11,954 nt of DNA from Anaeromyxobacter_A sp035636195 (GCA_035636195.1 DASPZP010000447.1:1-11954), one strand, 5' to 3'; positions 1 through 6,864 are shown, counted from the first letter of the stretch. Notes: generated from the letters alone by a model not told the origin. Numbers and translations: made by a program.

Positions 1-135
1 GCGACCATGTCGCTCGCAGAGGTGGCGTCCCGCTTCGCGGAGGCCGACCAGGAGCGCCTGCCCGTGGTCGACGATCAGCGACACCTCGTCGGCACCGTCT
101 CCAAGCGCGATGTGCTGAAGCACGGGAAGTTCTGA
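1..135 (+). CDS. C-terminal fragment of a CBS-domain protein
   Basis: The reading frame is open from the first base and stops with TGA at 133-135, giving 44 residues of a protein whose start lies outside the window. The segment ERLPVVDDQRHLVGTVSKRDVLKHGKF is a typical second half of a CBS domain: a strand ending in LPVVD, a turn, then the LVGTVSKRDVL strand-helix. CBS domains bind adenine nucleotides and regulate the protein they are attached to. They often close CLC-type chloride channels, IMP dehydrogenases, Mg transporters or stand-alone regulators, and the parent cannot be told from this piece. The protein ends almost directly after the CBS motif, so nothing follows the domain. The next gene starts about 60 bases downstream from its own promoter. 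Confidence 0.75.
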   Translation, partial: ATMSLAEVASRFAEADQERLPVVDDQRHLVGTVSKRDVLKHGKF

Positions 136-161
136 GAGCCCATTCGGCGAGCGTGGCCGTT

Positions 162-190
162 TTGACCACTGTTGTCCGCTGCTGTACATT
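162..190 (+). promoter_or_regulatory. Sigma70-like promoter of the toxin-antitoxin pair
   Basis: TTGACC (162-167, 5 of 6 to the -35 consensus) and TACATT (185-190, 4 of 6 to the -10) are separated by exactly 17 bases. Transcription from here would start near 196-198, at the ATG at 198. The promoter lies inside the upstream in-frame extension that begins with GTG at 153, which argues against that longer start. Confidence 0.6.
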
Positions 191-197
191 GATGGAC

Positions 198-473
198 ATG
201 ACGGTCCGAACGAGTTCCTCGCACCTCAAGGCCAAGCTCGGGGAGTACCTGCGGGCCGTGCGCGCTGGTCAGGAGGTCGTGGTGACGGATCGCGATCGGC
301 CGGTGGCGCGGCTCCTGCCTTATGCGGAGCCCGGCGTGACGGCGCGGGACCCGGACATCGCGCTTCCGCGCGATCCAGCCGCGCCGGCGCTCGGTGACCT
401 GCAGGTGAGGTCGATCCGGTACCGAGGTCCATCGACCACCTCGATGCTCACCGCCGACAGGAAGCGTCGGTGA
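198..473 (+). CDS. Phd/YefM-type antitoxin (VapB-like)
   Basis: This is the antitoxin half of a type II toxin-antitoxin pair. The 91-residue product begins MTVRTSSSHLKAKLGEYLRAVRAGQ, then VVVTDRDRPVARLLP. That is the classic Phd/YefM N-terminal DNA-binding and dimerisation fold (helix with LKAKLGEYL, then a strand pair with RPVARL). The C-terminal part, with many Pro, Arg and Asp residues, should be disordered and wrap the toxin. Antitoxins of this family bind the toxin active site and autorepress the operon. I chose ATG 198 because the promoter's -10 ends at 190. ATG 192 would lie upstream of the expected transcript start, and GTG 153 would put the promoter inside the gene. The last four bases overlap the toxin start (GTGA). 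Family is certain in kind; the choice between 192 and 198 is less sure. Confidence 0.85.
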   Translation: MTVRTSSSHLKAKLGEYLRAVRAGQEVVVTDRDRPVARLLPYAEPGVTARDPDIALPRDPAAPALGDLQVRSIRYRGPSTTSMLTADRKRR

Positions 474-886
474 TCGCCCTGCTCGACACGAGCGTGGTGC
501 TGCGCAAGCTGTTCGGTGAACCCGACTCGCTCTCCGAGTGGGCTCAGGTGCGCCAGGCCTACGCGTCGCGGGTGCTCCTCGTCGAGCTCGGGCGCGTCAT
601 CGACCGTAGCCGGCTGGACGGTGACCTCGACGATGACGAGGTGGAAGAGCTTCACGGGGAGGCGCGCCGCATCCTCCGCTCGGTCGACGTGCTCGCGATG
701 AGTGAGCGCATCCTCGTGCGAGCCGGCGGCCCGATGCCCACGACGCTCGGCTCGCTCGACGCGATCCACCTGGCGACGGCTCTGGAGCTCGCGCCCAGCC
801 ACGGTGGGGCGCTCGTCTTGGCGACCCATGACCGGCAGCTCGCCCGCGCCGCACGATCCTCCGGCCTGACCGTCTGCGGCGTCTGA
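470..886 (+). CDS. vapC: PIN-domain ribonuclease toxin, VapC family
   Basis: This is the toxin of the pair, a 138-residue PIN-domain protein. The four acidic positions that hold the catalytic Mg/Mn ions in PIN ribonucleases are all visible: D6 in LLDTS, E39 in LLVELGRV, D97 in SLDAIHLATA and D121 in ATHDRQLARAA. Nothing suggests inactivation. VapC toxins cleave RNA, usually tRNA or rRNA, when freed from the antitoxin; the target cannot be read from sequence. The start is GTG at 470, overlapping the antitoxin stop by 4 bases, with AGGAAG (459-464) 5 bases ahead. This is a translationally coupled arrangement. The gene ends 22 bases before the convergent trhA-like gene, and I see no terminator hairpin between them. 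Confidence 0.92.
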   Translation: MIALLDTSVVLRKLFGEPDSLSEWAQVRQAYASRVLLVELGRVIDRSRLDGDLDDDEVEELHGEARRILRSVDVLAMSERILVRAGGPMPTTLGSLDAIHLATALELAPSHGGALVLATHDRQLARAARSSGLTVCGV

Positions 887-908
887 AAGCGCCGCGCCTC
901 CCTGACAC

Positions 909-1565
909 TCAGCGGATCGCCGCCACCGCGCCGGCGACGACGGCGTAGTGGCAGACCGCCGCGGCGATGACGAGGGCGTGGAAGACCTCGTGGTAGCCGA
1001 ACACGCGCGGCGCAGGATCGGGACGGCGCATGGCGTACACGATGGCGCCAGCCGTGTAGGCCAGGCCGCCGGAAAGCAGGAGCGCCACGCCGGGTGCACC
1101 CACCGCGGCGCGGAGCTGCGGCAGGAGCGGGACGATCATCCAGCCGAGCGCCACGCACAGCGCGGCGAGGAGTGGCTTCGGCGCGTGAAGCCAGAAGATG
1201 GCCTGCACCACCCCCAGGGCCGCCCCGCTCCACACCGCCGCCAGGAGCAAGAGCCCCGAGCGCCCGCCGAGGAGGAGGCAGAACGGGGTGTAGGTGCCGG
1301 CGATGAGGAGGAAGATGGCCGAGTGATCGAAGCGGCGGAGGAGCGCCCGCGCGCGGGGCTTCCAGGTGGGGCGGTGGTAGATCGCGCTCACCGCGAAGAG
1401 GGTCGTGAGCGTCGCGGCATACACGGCGGCGCCGGCCGCCGCGCGCGCGCTCGGCGCCGCTCGCACGAGCACGAAGCCGCCCACCGCGGCCGCGAAGGCG
1501 GCGATCTCGTGCGAGACGCCGCGCAGGAGCGGCTTTTCGTGGGCGTCCAGGGCGGAGCTGGCCAT
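909..1565 (-). CDS. trhA: TrhA/hemolysin III family membrane protein (PAQR-like)
   Basis: The product is a 218-residue integral membrane protein with about seven hydrophobic segments, matching the hemolysin III / PAQR superfamily in length and motifs. The conserved metal-site pattern is complete: S60-AIY-H64 at the end of one helix, D80 in RRFDHSAIFLLIAGTYTPF, and H192-EVF-H196 near the C-terminus. Family members (YqfA/TrhA in E. coli, YplQ in Bacillus) are linked to membrane energetics and lipid homeostasis. The name hemolysin is historical, and toxin activity should not be assumed. It follows rnhA on the same strand after 35 bases. The ATG at 1565 has TAGCAT (1573-1578) seven bases before it, and a GGAG only 2 bases away, too close to act well as a ribosome site. 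The gene may be transcribed from its own start as a leaderless message. Confidence 0.9.
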   Translation of the reverse strand: MASSALDAHEKPLLRGVSHEIAAFAAAVGGFVLVRAAPSARAAAGAAVYAATLTTLFAVSAIYHRPTWKPRARALLRRFDHSAIFLLIAGTYTPFCLLLGGRSGLLLLAAVWSGAALGVVQAIFWLHAPKPLLAALCVALGWMIVPLLPQLRAAVGAPGVALLLSGGLAYTAGAIVYAMRRPDPAPRVFGYHEVFHALVIAAAVCHYAVVAGAVAAIR

Positions 1566-1572
1566 GGCTCCA

Positions 1573-1578
1573 ATGCTA
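1573..1578 (-). promoter_or_regulatory. Candidate -10 element for a leaderless trhA transcript
   Basis: TAGCAT read on the minus strand fits TANNNT and ends 7 bases before the ATG at 1565. Initiation would fall at or next to the start codon. No -35 box with proper spacing is seen: a GTGACA at 1599-1604 is 20 bases away, which is too far. Confidence 0.35.
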
Positions 1579-1600
1579 GGCCGCGCGGGTCACGCGCGTG

Positions 1601-2122
1601 TCACCGCAGCAACCCCATCGACCGCAACGCCGCGACCACCGCCGGTCGTTCGGGGCTCCCGCCGCCGCGGGCCGCCCCCTGGGCCAGCCCGTCGACGATC
1701 TCGTTCACCGCATGGCCGTCATGCCCGCGCACCCAGGCGTACTTCACGGACAGCTCGCGTGAGCGCGCGTCGAGCGCCTCGATGAGATCGCGGTTCAGCA
1801 CCGGGGTCCCCGAGGCGGTCTTCCACCCCTTCTTGCGCCAGCCGTGGATCCACTTGGTGAGCGCGTCCACCACGTAGCGGGAGTCGGAGACCACCTCGAC
1901 GCCGGCGCCGGCCGGCAGCCCGTCGAGCGCCTCCAGCGCGGCGCGCAGCTCCATGCGGTTGTTGGTGATCGGGTGCGGGCCGTCTTCCTGCCAGCGCGTG
2001 CCGCCGAAGCGCAGGGCGTGGCAGGTGCGGTCGACCACCACGAAGCCGGTGCCCCCCGGACCGCCGGGGTTCTGGAGAGCGGAGCCGTCGCAGAAAGCGA
2101 CGAAGCGGGCATCGGTGTTCAT
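1601..2122 (-). CDS. rnhA: Ribonuclease HI
   Basis: The 173-residue product is a bacterial RNase HI, which cuts the RNA strand of RNA-DNA hybrids such as R-loops and Okazaki primers in the cytoplasm. The catalytic set is complete by alignment to the E. coli enzyme: D12 in FCDGSALQNPGGPGG, E58 in TNNRMELRA, D80 in VSDSRYVVDAL, H134 in VRGHDGHAVNE and D144. The basic handle that grips the hybrid is present (W91 to K101, with HGWRKKGWKTASG). About 20 residues after the catalytic D144 form a short Ala/Arg/Gly-rich tail. No strong Shine-Dalgarno sequence precedes the ATG; TAGGCT lies at 2132-2137, nine bases upstream. It sits 51 bases after the small basic protein gene and 35 bases before trhA, all on the same strand. 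Confidence 0.95.
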   Translation of the reverse strand: MNTDARFVAFCDGSALQNPGGPGGTGFVVVDRTCHALRFGGTRWQEDGPHPITNNRMELRAALEALDGLPAGAGVEVVSDSRYVVDALTKWIHGWRKKGWKTASGTPVLNRDLIEALDARSRELSVKYAWVRGHDGHAVNEIVDGLAQGAARGGGSPERPAVVAALRSMGLLR

Positions 2123-2173
2123 GGGCCGCGGAGCCTATCGGATGGGGCTGACGGGGCGCGGCCGCGTCTTCGG

Positions 2174-2362
2174 CTACCGCCCGCGCTGCGCGCCGCGGAC
2201 CTGCGAGGTGTTCTTGACGAACGGGTTCTTCGGCTTGCCGGCCTTCATGGCGCCGTGCTGGGCGGGGCCCTCCGGATGCTCCGCGCCCTCCTGCGCCGGA
2301 GCAGCCGCCTCCCGGCGCTGGACGGGCTTGCCTTCCTTCTTCCGCTTCTTGCTGACGGGCAT
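2174..2362 (-). CDS. Small highly basic conserved-looking protein (62 aa)
   Basis: I do not recognise this family. The protein has a very basic N-terminus (MPVSKKRKKEGKPVQRR), a flexible middle rich in Ala, Pro, Gln, Glu and Gly, and a basic C-terminus (KAGKPKNPFVKNTSQVRG). There is no signal peptide, membrane helix or cysteine. The gene is well supported: AAAGGAG (2371-2377) stands 8 bases before the ATG at 2362, the best ribosome site in the window, and a perfect TTGACA lies further upstream. An in-frame ATG at 2392 is less likely because it overlaps the proposed -10 and lacks a ribosome site. The charge pattern suggests binding to RNA, DNA or the ribosome, and the neighbour rnhA acts on RNA-DNA hybrids. 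This is inference only. Confidence 0.75.
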   Translation of the reverse strand: MPVSKKRKKEGKPVQRREAAAPAQEGAEHPEGPAQHGAMKAGKPKNPFVKNTSQVRGAQRGR

Positions 2363-2387
2363 GGTCGTGTCTCCTTTGAAGGCGATG

Positions 2388-2416
2388 CTCATGCGCCGGG
2401 GCGGCGCCCTTGTCAA
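2388..2416 (-). promoter_or_regulatory. Candidate promoter for the small basic protein gene
   Basis: A consensus TTGACA (2411-2416, minus strand) is followed after 17 bases by CATGAG (2388-2393, only 3 of 6 to the -10). The TTGACA contains the TGA stop codon of the upstream yheT-like gene. Transcription would start near 2381, giving a leader of about 18 bases that carries the AAAGGAG ribosome site. Confidence 0.4.
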
Positions 2417-3381
2417 CGCCGAAGCGCGGAAGCGAGGAAGGCGGCGGCGCGCGCCTCGGCGAAGAATTCGAAGCGCCACGGCCGGCCCGAGACGAACCCG
2501 ACGTGACCGCCCGCGGGGTAGGTCTCGAGCGTCAGGGAGGGGTTCGTGCGCGCGGCCTCGAGCGGCAGCGCGTCGCGCGGGACGATGGGGTCGTCCGCTG
2601 CGGCGATGGCGAGGAGCGGCCTCCGCAGGCCGGCGGCGAAGCGCCTCGCCGAGCAGCGCTCCCAGTAGTCGCGCGCGCCCTCGAACCCGTGCAGGCGCGA
2701 GGTGACGCGGTCGTCGAAGGCGGCGAAGGTCCGGCAGGCGCGGACCTCGGCGGCGTCGAAGGGAATCCCGGGGAAGCGGCGCAGCTTGGCGAGCGCCTTG
2801 TGGCGCAGCGTGCGCAGGAAGCGCTCGCGGTAGAGCCAGGCCATGCCTCCGCTCCCGTCGATGGCGTCGGCGCAGCGGCCGAGGTCCCACGGCGCCGAGA
2901 TGACCGCGCCGGCCCGCACCTCGAGGGGCAGGTCGTCCCCGCGCTCGCCGAGCCACTTCGCGACCACGTTGCCGCCCAGCGAGAAGCCCGCCACCCCCAG
3001 GCCCCGGCCCGGGCGCTCGGCAGCGAGGCGCGCCACCACCTCCGCCAGGTCGCCCGTCTCGCCCGAGTGGTAGAGACGCGGCAGCCGGTTGGGCGAGCCC
3101 GAGCAGCCACGGAAGTTCACCGCGATGGACGCGAGCCCCTCCGCGGCGACGGCGGCCACGAGGCGGCGGACGTACGACGCGCGACTCGAGCCCTCGAGGC
3201 CGTGGAGCACCACCACCGTGGGCGCGTCCGGGGAGCCGTGCCGGTCGACGTCCACGAAGTCGCCGTCCGCGAGCTCCCAGCGCTCACGGCGTGGCGTCGG
3301 TCCGGCCGGCCCGCGCGCGAGCCCGGCGAAGATGGTCATGAGGTGCGGCCCGGGCAGCCAGCGCGCCGGCAGATAGCTCAC
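2413..3381 (-). CDS. yheT: YheT-family alpha/beta hydrolase
   Basis: The 322-residue product belongs to the YheT / ABHD1-3 group of alpha/beta hydrolases, presumed esterases or lipases of unknown natural substrate in bacteria. The opening (PARWLPGPHLMTIFAGL) is the family's signature N-terminus. The core follows in order: VVLHGLEGSSRASY (oxyanion loop, about 57-70), NFRGCSGSPN (89-98), the nucleophile elbow GFSLGGN with S134, the acid in AADDPIVP (D263 or D264) and H293 in GGHVGFV. The catalytic triad is therefore intact. No signal peptide is seen, so the enzyme is probably cytoplasmic or peripheral to the membrane. The start is GTG at 3381, preceded by GGAG-like sequence. It lies 30 bases after the barrel gene, which supports a shared transcript. 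Confidence 0.92.
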   Translation of the reverse strand: MSYLPARWLPGPHLMTIFAGLARGPAGPTPRRERWELADGDFVDVDRHGSPDAPTVVVLHGLEGSSRASYVRRLVAAVAAEGLASIAVNFRGCSGSPNRLPRLYHSGETGDLAEVVARLAAERPGRGLGVAGFSLGGNVVAKWLGERGDDLPLEVRAGAVISAPWDLGRCADAIDGSGGMAWLYRERFLRTLRHKALAKLRRFPGIPFDAAEVRACRTFAAFDDRVTSRLHGFEGARDYWERCSARRFAAGLRRPLLAIAAADDPIVPRDALPLEAARTNPSLTLETYPAGGHVGFVSGRPWRFEFFAEARAAAFLASALRR

Positions 3382-3411
3382 GAGCTCCGCTCCGGGGTTC
3401 GAGTGCCGTCC

Positions 3412-4014
3412 TCAGTAGACCGCAAATCCCAGCTGGGCGCTGAACCAGGAGGGAAAGTTCACGCTCCAGTCCGGGCGCCCGTTCACGTTGAAGGACGCCG
3501 TCGTGATCTCGTACCGCACCGCGACGTGGATGGCGAGGCCTTGGCCGACGGTGAGGAGCAGACCCAGCTCCGGACCGCCGCACACTCCCACCCCCACCTG
3601 TGTCGGCCCGTCGTTCAAGATCGCCTCGCGGTAGAGGCCGCCGACGCCGAACCCGGCGTAGGGCTGGAACTCGGTGCCGGTGAAGTAGTAGTGGACCGTC
3701 CCCCGCAGCGAGACGGCGTCCATGCGTAAGCGGTCGCCCAGAGCCGAGTCCTGACGGAAGCGACGCCAGGTGACGTCCGCCCCGGCCGAGAGCCGCGTCC
3801 CGATCTCGGAGCGCATCCCGAAACCGACGCCGGCCGTGCTCGTCGCGTCGATGAAGTCGGAGCGCAAGCTCAGGGCGGGAGCCGCAACCTCCCATCCTGC
3901 CGTCACGAGGACGGGGTGGTGAGCGTAAGGGCTGTACAGGTATCCCTCCGCGAGCGCGGACGGGGAGCTCAGCGCGACCGAGAGGGCGAGCACGCATCGA
4001 AGAAAGACGTTCAT
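3412..4014 (-). CDS. Small outer-membrane beta-barrel protein
   Basis: The 200-residue product starts with a clear signal peptide (MNVFLRCVLALSVALSSPSALA, cleavage likely after residue 22). The mature part alternates hydrophobic and polar residues in strands separated by short turns, and ends with an aromatic residue (GFAVY) as barrel proteins often do. Length and layout fit an eight-stranded barrel of the OmpW/OmpA-like group: for example TVHYYFTGTEFQPYAGFGVGGLY followed by a periplasmic turn. No specific ligand or function can be read. GGAG stands 7 bases before the ATG at 4014. It lies 43 bases downstream of the Ig-repeat lipoprotein gene and 30 bases before the hydrolase gene, all on the minus strand, so a cell-envelope operon is plausible. 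Confidence 0.8.
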   Translation of the reverse strand: MNVFLRCVLALSVALSSPSALAEGYLYSPYAHHPVLVTAGWEVAAPALSLRSDFIDATSTAGVGFGMRSEIGTRLSAGADVTWRRFRQDSALGDRLRMDAVSLRGTVHYYFTGTEFQPYAGFGVGGLYREAILNDGPTQVGVGVCGGPELGLLLTVGQGLAIHVAVRYEITTASFNVNGRPDWSVNFPSWFSAQLGFAVY

Positions 4015-4057
4015 CCGCGATCTCCGACCGGCGAGTCACAGGCGTCTTGGCTGGCGC

Positions 4058-5980
4058 TCATGGAGCCACGGTGAGCGTGGCCGTGCCGCTCACTTGCGGG
4101 GTCGTACCGGGCACCACCGCCGTGATGGTCGTCGTGCTCGACCCAGGCACGGTCGGCGCTGCCGTGGCGAGACCATTCGAGCCCTGAGCGTTCGAGATGG
4201 TCGCGACCGCGATGTCGGAGGAGGTCCAGGTGACGCTGGTGGTGATCTCATGCGCACTCGAATCCGTGTACGTGCCCGTGGCGATGAACTGCTGCGCCTG
4301 ACCCGCCGTGATCGAGGGCGATGCGGGCGTCACCGTGACGGAGACGAGCTGTGCGGCCGTCACGGTGAGCGTCGTCGACGCGGCGAGGTTGGTCGCCGGA
4401 TCCAGCGCGGTGATCGTGGTATCCCCGACCGCGCCGCCCGTGGCCATGCCCTCGGACCCTGCGGCGTTCGAGATCGACGCGATCGCCGGCGTGGAGGAGG
4501 ACCACGTCACGCTCGCTGTGAGCGGCTGGGTCGAGGCGTCCGTGTACGTGCCCGTCGCGGTGAACTGAACGGCGAGCCCGCTCGGGATGGACTGCGCCGT
4601 GGGTGTCACCGCGATCGCGACGAGCTGGGCGGCGGTCACGGTGAGCGGCGTGGAGCTGGAGACGCCGCTGGCGGCCTCGGTCGCGCTGATCACGGGCACC
4701 CCGACGGTGAGCGCGGTGGCGAGCCCCACCGAAGCCGCCGCGTTCGAGATGCTGGCGGCCGATGGGGCAGAGGAGGTCCAGGTGACGGCCGCGGTCAGAT
4801 CGTGCGTCGTACCATCGGTGTACGTGCCCGTCGCCGCGAACTGCCGCGTGAGGCCCACGGGAAGTGACGATGCGGCGGGCGTCACGGCGATCGAGACGAG
4901 CCGTGCAGCCGTCACGGTCAGCGTGGTGGTGGCGGAGAGGCCGGAAGCTTCGTCGGTCGCCCGGACCGTCGCCGATCCGACGCCTGCCCCCGAGGCGAGG
5001 CCGTTCGCCCCGGCCGTGTTCGAGACCTGCGCGATCGCCGGGTCCGAGGACCCCCAGAGGACTGTCCCCGTGAGGTCGTGCGTGGTCGAGTCGGTGTAGG
5101 TGCCCGTCGCCGTGAGCTGCTGCTTCGCACCGAGGGCGATGGAGGGGGCCGGTGGCGTGATCGCGAGGGAGCTGAGGCGTGCGGCAGTCACCGTCAAGGC
5201 CGTGCTGGTCGAGATACCCGTCGCGGGGTCCGTGGCCGAGATGGTGGTCGTGCCCGTGGCGGTCGTGGAGGCGAGGCCCCGCGCTGCTCCCACCGTCGTG
5301 ACGGAGGCCACGCCGAGAGGAGACGATGACCAGCCGACGCTCGCCGTGAGATCCTGCGTCCTCCCGTCGGTGTACGTCCCCACCGCCGTGAACTGCTGCT
5401 GATTGCCGAGCGGCACCGACGGGTGACCCGGGCTGATCGCGATCGAGACGAGCTGGGCCGAGCTGACGGTGACCACGGCGCTCCCTGCGATCCCGGTCGC
5501 AGGGTCCGTGGCCGTGATGGTCGCGATGCCGGGAGCGACGCTGGTGACGAGGCCGCTCGAGCCGCTGGCATCGGACACTGTCGCGATCGAGGGCGCCGAG
5601 GTCGTCCAGGTGAGCGACGTCGTGAGGTCCCGCGTCGTGAGATCGCTGAAGGTGCCCGTCGCGGTCAGCCGCTTGCCGACGCCGGCGGGCAGCGCGAACG
5701 CCGGCCCGAGGTCGAGGCTGGTGAGGCTCGCCTGCGTGACCGTGAGCTCGACCGCGCCCGAGACGCCGCTCCGCGTGGCGCTTATCGTGGCGATGCCAGG
5801 ACCGACGGCCTGAACGAGCCCCCCAGCCACGCTCGCGACGGACGCGTCCGACGAGGTCCAAGTGGCGCTGGCCGTCACGTTGTGCACGAGCCGACCGCCC
5901 GAGATCGATGCGGTCGCGATGAGCTGCGTGGTGACGCCGGCCGGGAGTCGCCGCTCGCCGCTCACGTCGACCGAATCCAC
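4058..5980 (-). repeat. Tandem ~276-bp coding repeat (seven Ig-like units)
   Basis: The Ig-like units recur at DNA level with a period of about 276 bases. A marker on the plus strand, GTGTACGTGCCCGTCGC or a close variant (coding GTYTD on the minus strand), appears near 4266, 4542, 4818, 5094, 5370 and 5646. Unit 1, next to the signal peptide, and unit 7 at the C-terminus are the most diverged; the middle units are most alike. Such arrays can gain or lose units by recombination. Confidence 0.85.
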
Positions 5981-6070
5981 TGACAGTGTAGATGCGCAAC
6001 TCGCCAGCGCCGCCGCGAACGAGAGCGCGAGCAGCATCGACGGGATTGTCAGGTCGCGACGAGAGGTCAT
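4058..6070 (-). CDS. Lipoprotein with seven tandem Big_2 Ig-like domains
   Basis: This 670-residue protein opens with a type II signal peptide, MTSRRDLTIPSMLLALSFAAALASC, whose LASC lipobox puts the lipidated Cys at residue 25. The rest is seven bacterial Ig-like (Big_2) repeats of about 92 residues. Each runs from a strand such as LVSIAVTP through QFTATGTYTD, DLTASVTWTSS, a variable ATISN-GLAT segment and TTITATDPATG to LTVTAA. The last repeat ends at LTVAP and then the stop, with no further domain. Such proteins usually act as rigid stalks or adhesin-like spacers at the cell surface, but no binding head is present. ATG 6070 is chosen over an upstream in-frame ATG at 6166 because GGAG lies 5 bases ahead and the signal peptide begins there. 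The barrel gene follows after 43 bases. Confidence 0.9.
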   Translation of the reverse strand: MTSRRDLTIPSMLLALSFAAALASCASTLSVDSVDVSGERRLPAGVTTQLIATASISGGRLVHNVTASATWTSSDASVASVAGGLVQAVGPGIATISATRSGVSGAVELTVTQASLTSLDLGPAFALPAGVGKRLTATGTFSDLTTRDLTTSLTWTTSAPSIATVSDASGSSGLVTSVAPGIATITATDPATGIAGSAVVTVSSAQLVSIAISPGHPSVPLGNQQQFTAVGTYTDGRTQDLTASVGWSSSPLGVASVTTVGAARGLASTTATGTTTISATDPATGISTSTALTVTAARLSSLAITPPAPSIALGAKQQLTATGTYTDSTTHDLTGTVLWGSSDPAIAQVSNTAGANGLASGAGVGSATVRATDEASGLSATTTLTVTAARLVSIAVTPAASSLPVGLTRQFAATGTYTDGTTHDLTAAVTWTSSAPSAASISNAAASVGLATALTVGVPVISATEAASGVSSSTPLTVTAAQLVAIAVTPTAQSIPSGLAVQFTATGTYTDASTQPLTASVTWSSSTPAIASISNAAGSEGMATGGAVGDTTITALDPATNLAASTTLTVTAAQLVSVTVTPASPSITAGQAQQFIATGTYTDSSAHEITTSVTWTSSDIAVATISNAQGSNGLATAAPTVPGSSTTTITAVVPGTTPQVSGTATLTVAP

Positions 6071-6216
6071 CCGAGCTCCGTGCCGCGCTGCCTGGAATAT
6101 CCGAGGACGACGCGGCCCGCAGGCGGGGCCGAAAGGCCGGGTGAGCAGGCGACCGCCTCGTCGCATGTACGCCCACCGTTCACCGGGGACGTAGGCCGCT
6201 CACCGCGGGACGCGCC

Positions 6217-6813
6217 TCACGCGATCTGCGCCGCCACCGCCGCTCCGCGCCGAAGCCGCCAGCTTCGCTCGAGCGCGGCCGCGTGGAGCCCGTCGAGCGC
6301 GCGGCCGGCCTCGGTCTCGCCGAGCAGGTGGAGCGCCGCCGCCATCGCCTCCAGCGTGCAGAGGCCACCGGCGACCTTCGATCGCCGGATGGGATCGACG
6401 ACGGCGAGCGTTCGCGCCGGCAGGGCCAGGCGGGGCAGCGTGCGCAGGGCTGGGATGCGCTGGATCATCCGGCGCGCCTGCGCCCAGGTCGCGTCGAGCA
6501 CCACGACCTGCCGCGGCAGCGGCACCAGCGTCGCCGGGTGAGGAGAGGGGAAGAGCACGACCGTGCCCGGCGCCGCGAGGGCAGAGAGGTCCGGCTCGGC
6601 GCCCGGGAGCGCATACTCGACGAGGCGCGCGCCGGGGAGTGCGAGCGCCGCCCAGCGCCCCGAGTTGCTCGGCCGCGTGTGCTCGCTGGCGTGGCGCAGC
6701 ACGAGGAACCTCGTCCGCGTCTCGACGCGCCGCACGTCCGGGCAAAGACAAGCCTCGAACGGGAACAGGCAGTGCGCGCAGCGGCGCGAGAGGTCGACGG
6801 GGCCGCGGGCCAT
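6217..6813 (-). CDS. DTW-domain tRNA-uridine aminocarboxypropyltransferase
   Basis: The 198-residue product is a DTW-domain protein related to E. coli TapT (YfiP), which transfers the 3-amino-3-carboxypropyl group of S-adenosylmethionine to uridine in tRNA (acp3U). Visible signatures: an N-terminal metal-binding-like cluster C12-x2-C15-x6-C22-x-C24; LRHASEHTRPSNSGR (39-53), matching the family HPxExxxxSNTG block; VVLDATWAQARRM with D107-ATW-110, the motif that names the family; and GGLCTLEAMAAAL (149-161). A reading frame continues far upstream of ATG 6813, but that extension is antisense to the next gene and lacks family similarity. The divergent gene starts 57 bases away. No clear ribosome site precedes the ATG; a TTGACC at 6843-6848 with 17-base spacing to TTCTTT may be a weak promoter close to the start. 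Confidence 0.88.
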   Translation of the reverse strand: MARGPVDLSRRCAHCLFPFEACLCPDVRRVETRTRFLVLRHASEHTRPSNSGRWAALALPGARLVEYALPGAEPDLSALAAPGTVVLFPSPHPATLVPLPRQVVVLDATWAQARRMIQRIPALRTLPRLALPARTLAVVDPIRRSKVAGGLCTLEAMAAALHLLGETEAGRALDGLHAAALERSWRLRRGAAVAAQIA

Positions 6814-6819
6814 GCGAGC

Positions 6820-6848
6820 AAAGAACAGCGATCGGCGCAGCAGGTCAA
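6820..6848 (-). promoter_or_regulatory. Weak candidate promoter of the DTW gene
   Basis: TTGACC (6843-6848, minus strand), the same -35 hexamer as at the antitoxin gene, is followed after 17 bases by TTCTTT (6820-6825). TTCTTT matches the -10 consensus poorly. The hexamer ends 6 bases before ATG 6813. It lies in the 57-base divergent region shared with the nuclease-like gene. Confidence 0.25.
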
Positions 6849-6858
6849 TCCCCGGTGA

Positions 6859-6864
6859 TATCCT
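6859..6864 (+). promoter_or_regulatory. Candidate -10 element of the nuclease-like gene
   Basis: TATCCT matches 4 of 6 -10 positions and ends 6 bases before ATG 6871, so transcription would start at or beside the start codon. The bases CGGGGA between them abut the ATG and are too close to serve as a ribosome site. No -35 hexamer is seen at 17 bases. Confidence 0.4.

Noticed and set aside
153..197. GTG start at 153 for the antitoxin.
   Set aside because: It would place the -35 and -10 elements inside the gene and add residues (AVLTTVVRCCTL) not typical of Phd/YefM proteins.
2410..3729. 439-codon plus-strand frame opposite the hydrolase and barrel genes.
   Set aside because: It has no domain pattern and an Arg/Ala/Val/Glu-rich shadow composition; the minus strand encodes two clear families across the same bases.
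4058..5980. Regular ~276-base repeats considered as a CRISPR-like or satellite array.
   Set aside because: The repeats stay in one reading frame and encode Ig-like domains; the unit is far too long and too diverged for CRISPR.
4248..6176. Long alternative minus-strand frame over the lipoprotein gene.
   Set aside because: It is the shifted frame of the repetitive Ig-like gene and gives a low-complexity Arg/His/Asp-rich protein; the other frame has a lipobox and seven recognisable domains.
6071..6216. 146-base gap upstream of the lipoprotein, considered as a structured leader or riboswitch.
   Set aside because: Only short hairpins are visible (GGCC-GAAA-GGCC at 6127-6138 and AGGCG-AC-CGCCT at 6147-6158), and they match no riboswitch class I know.
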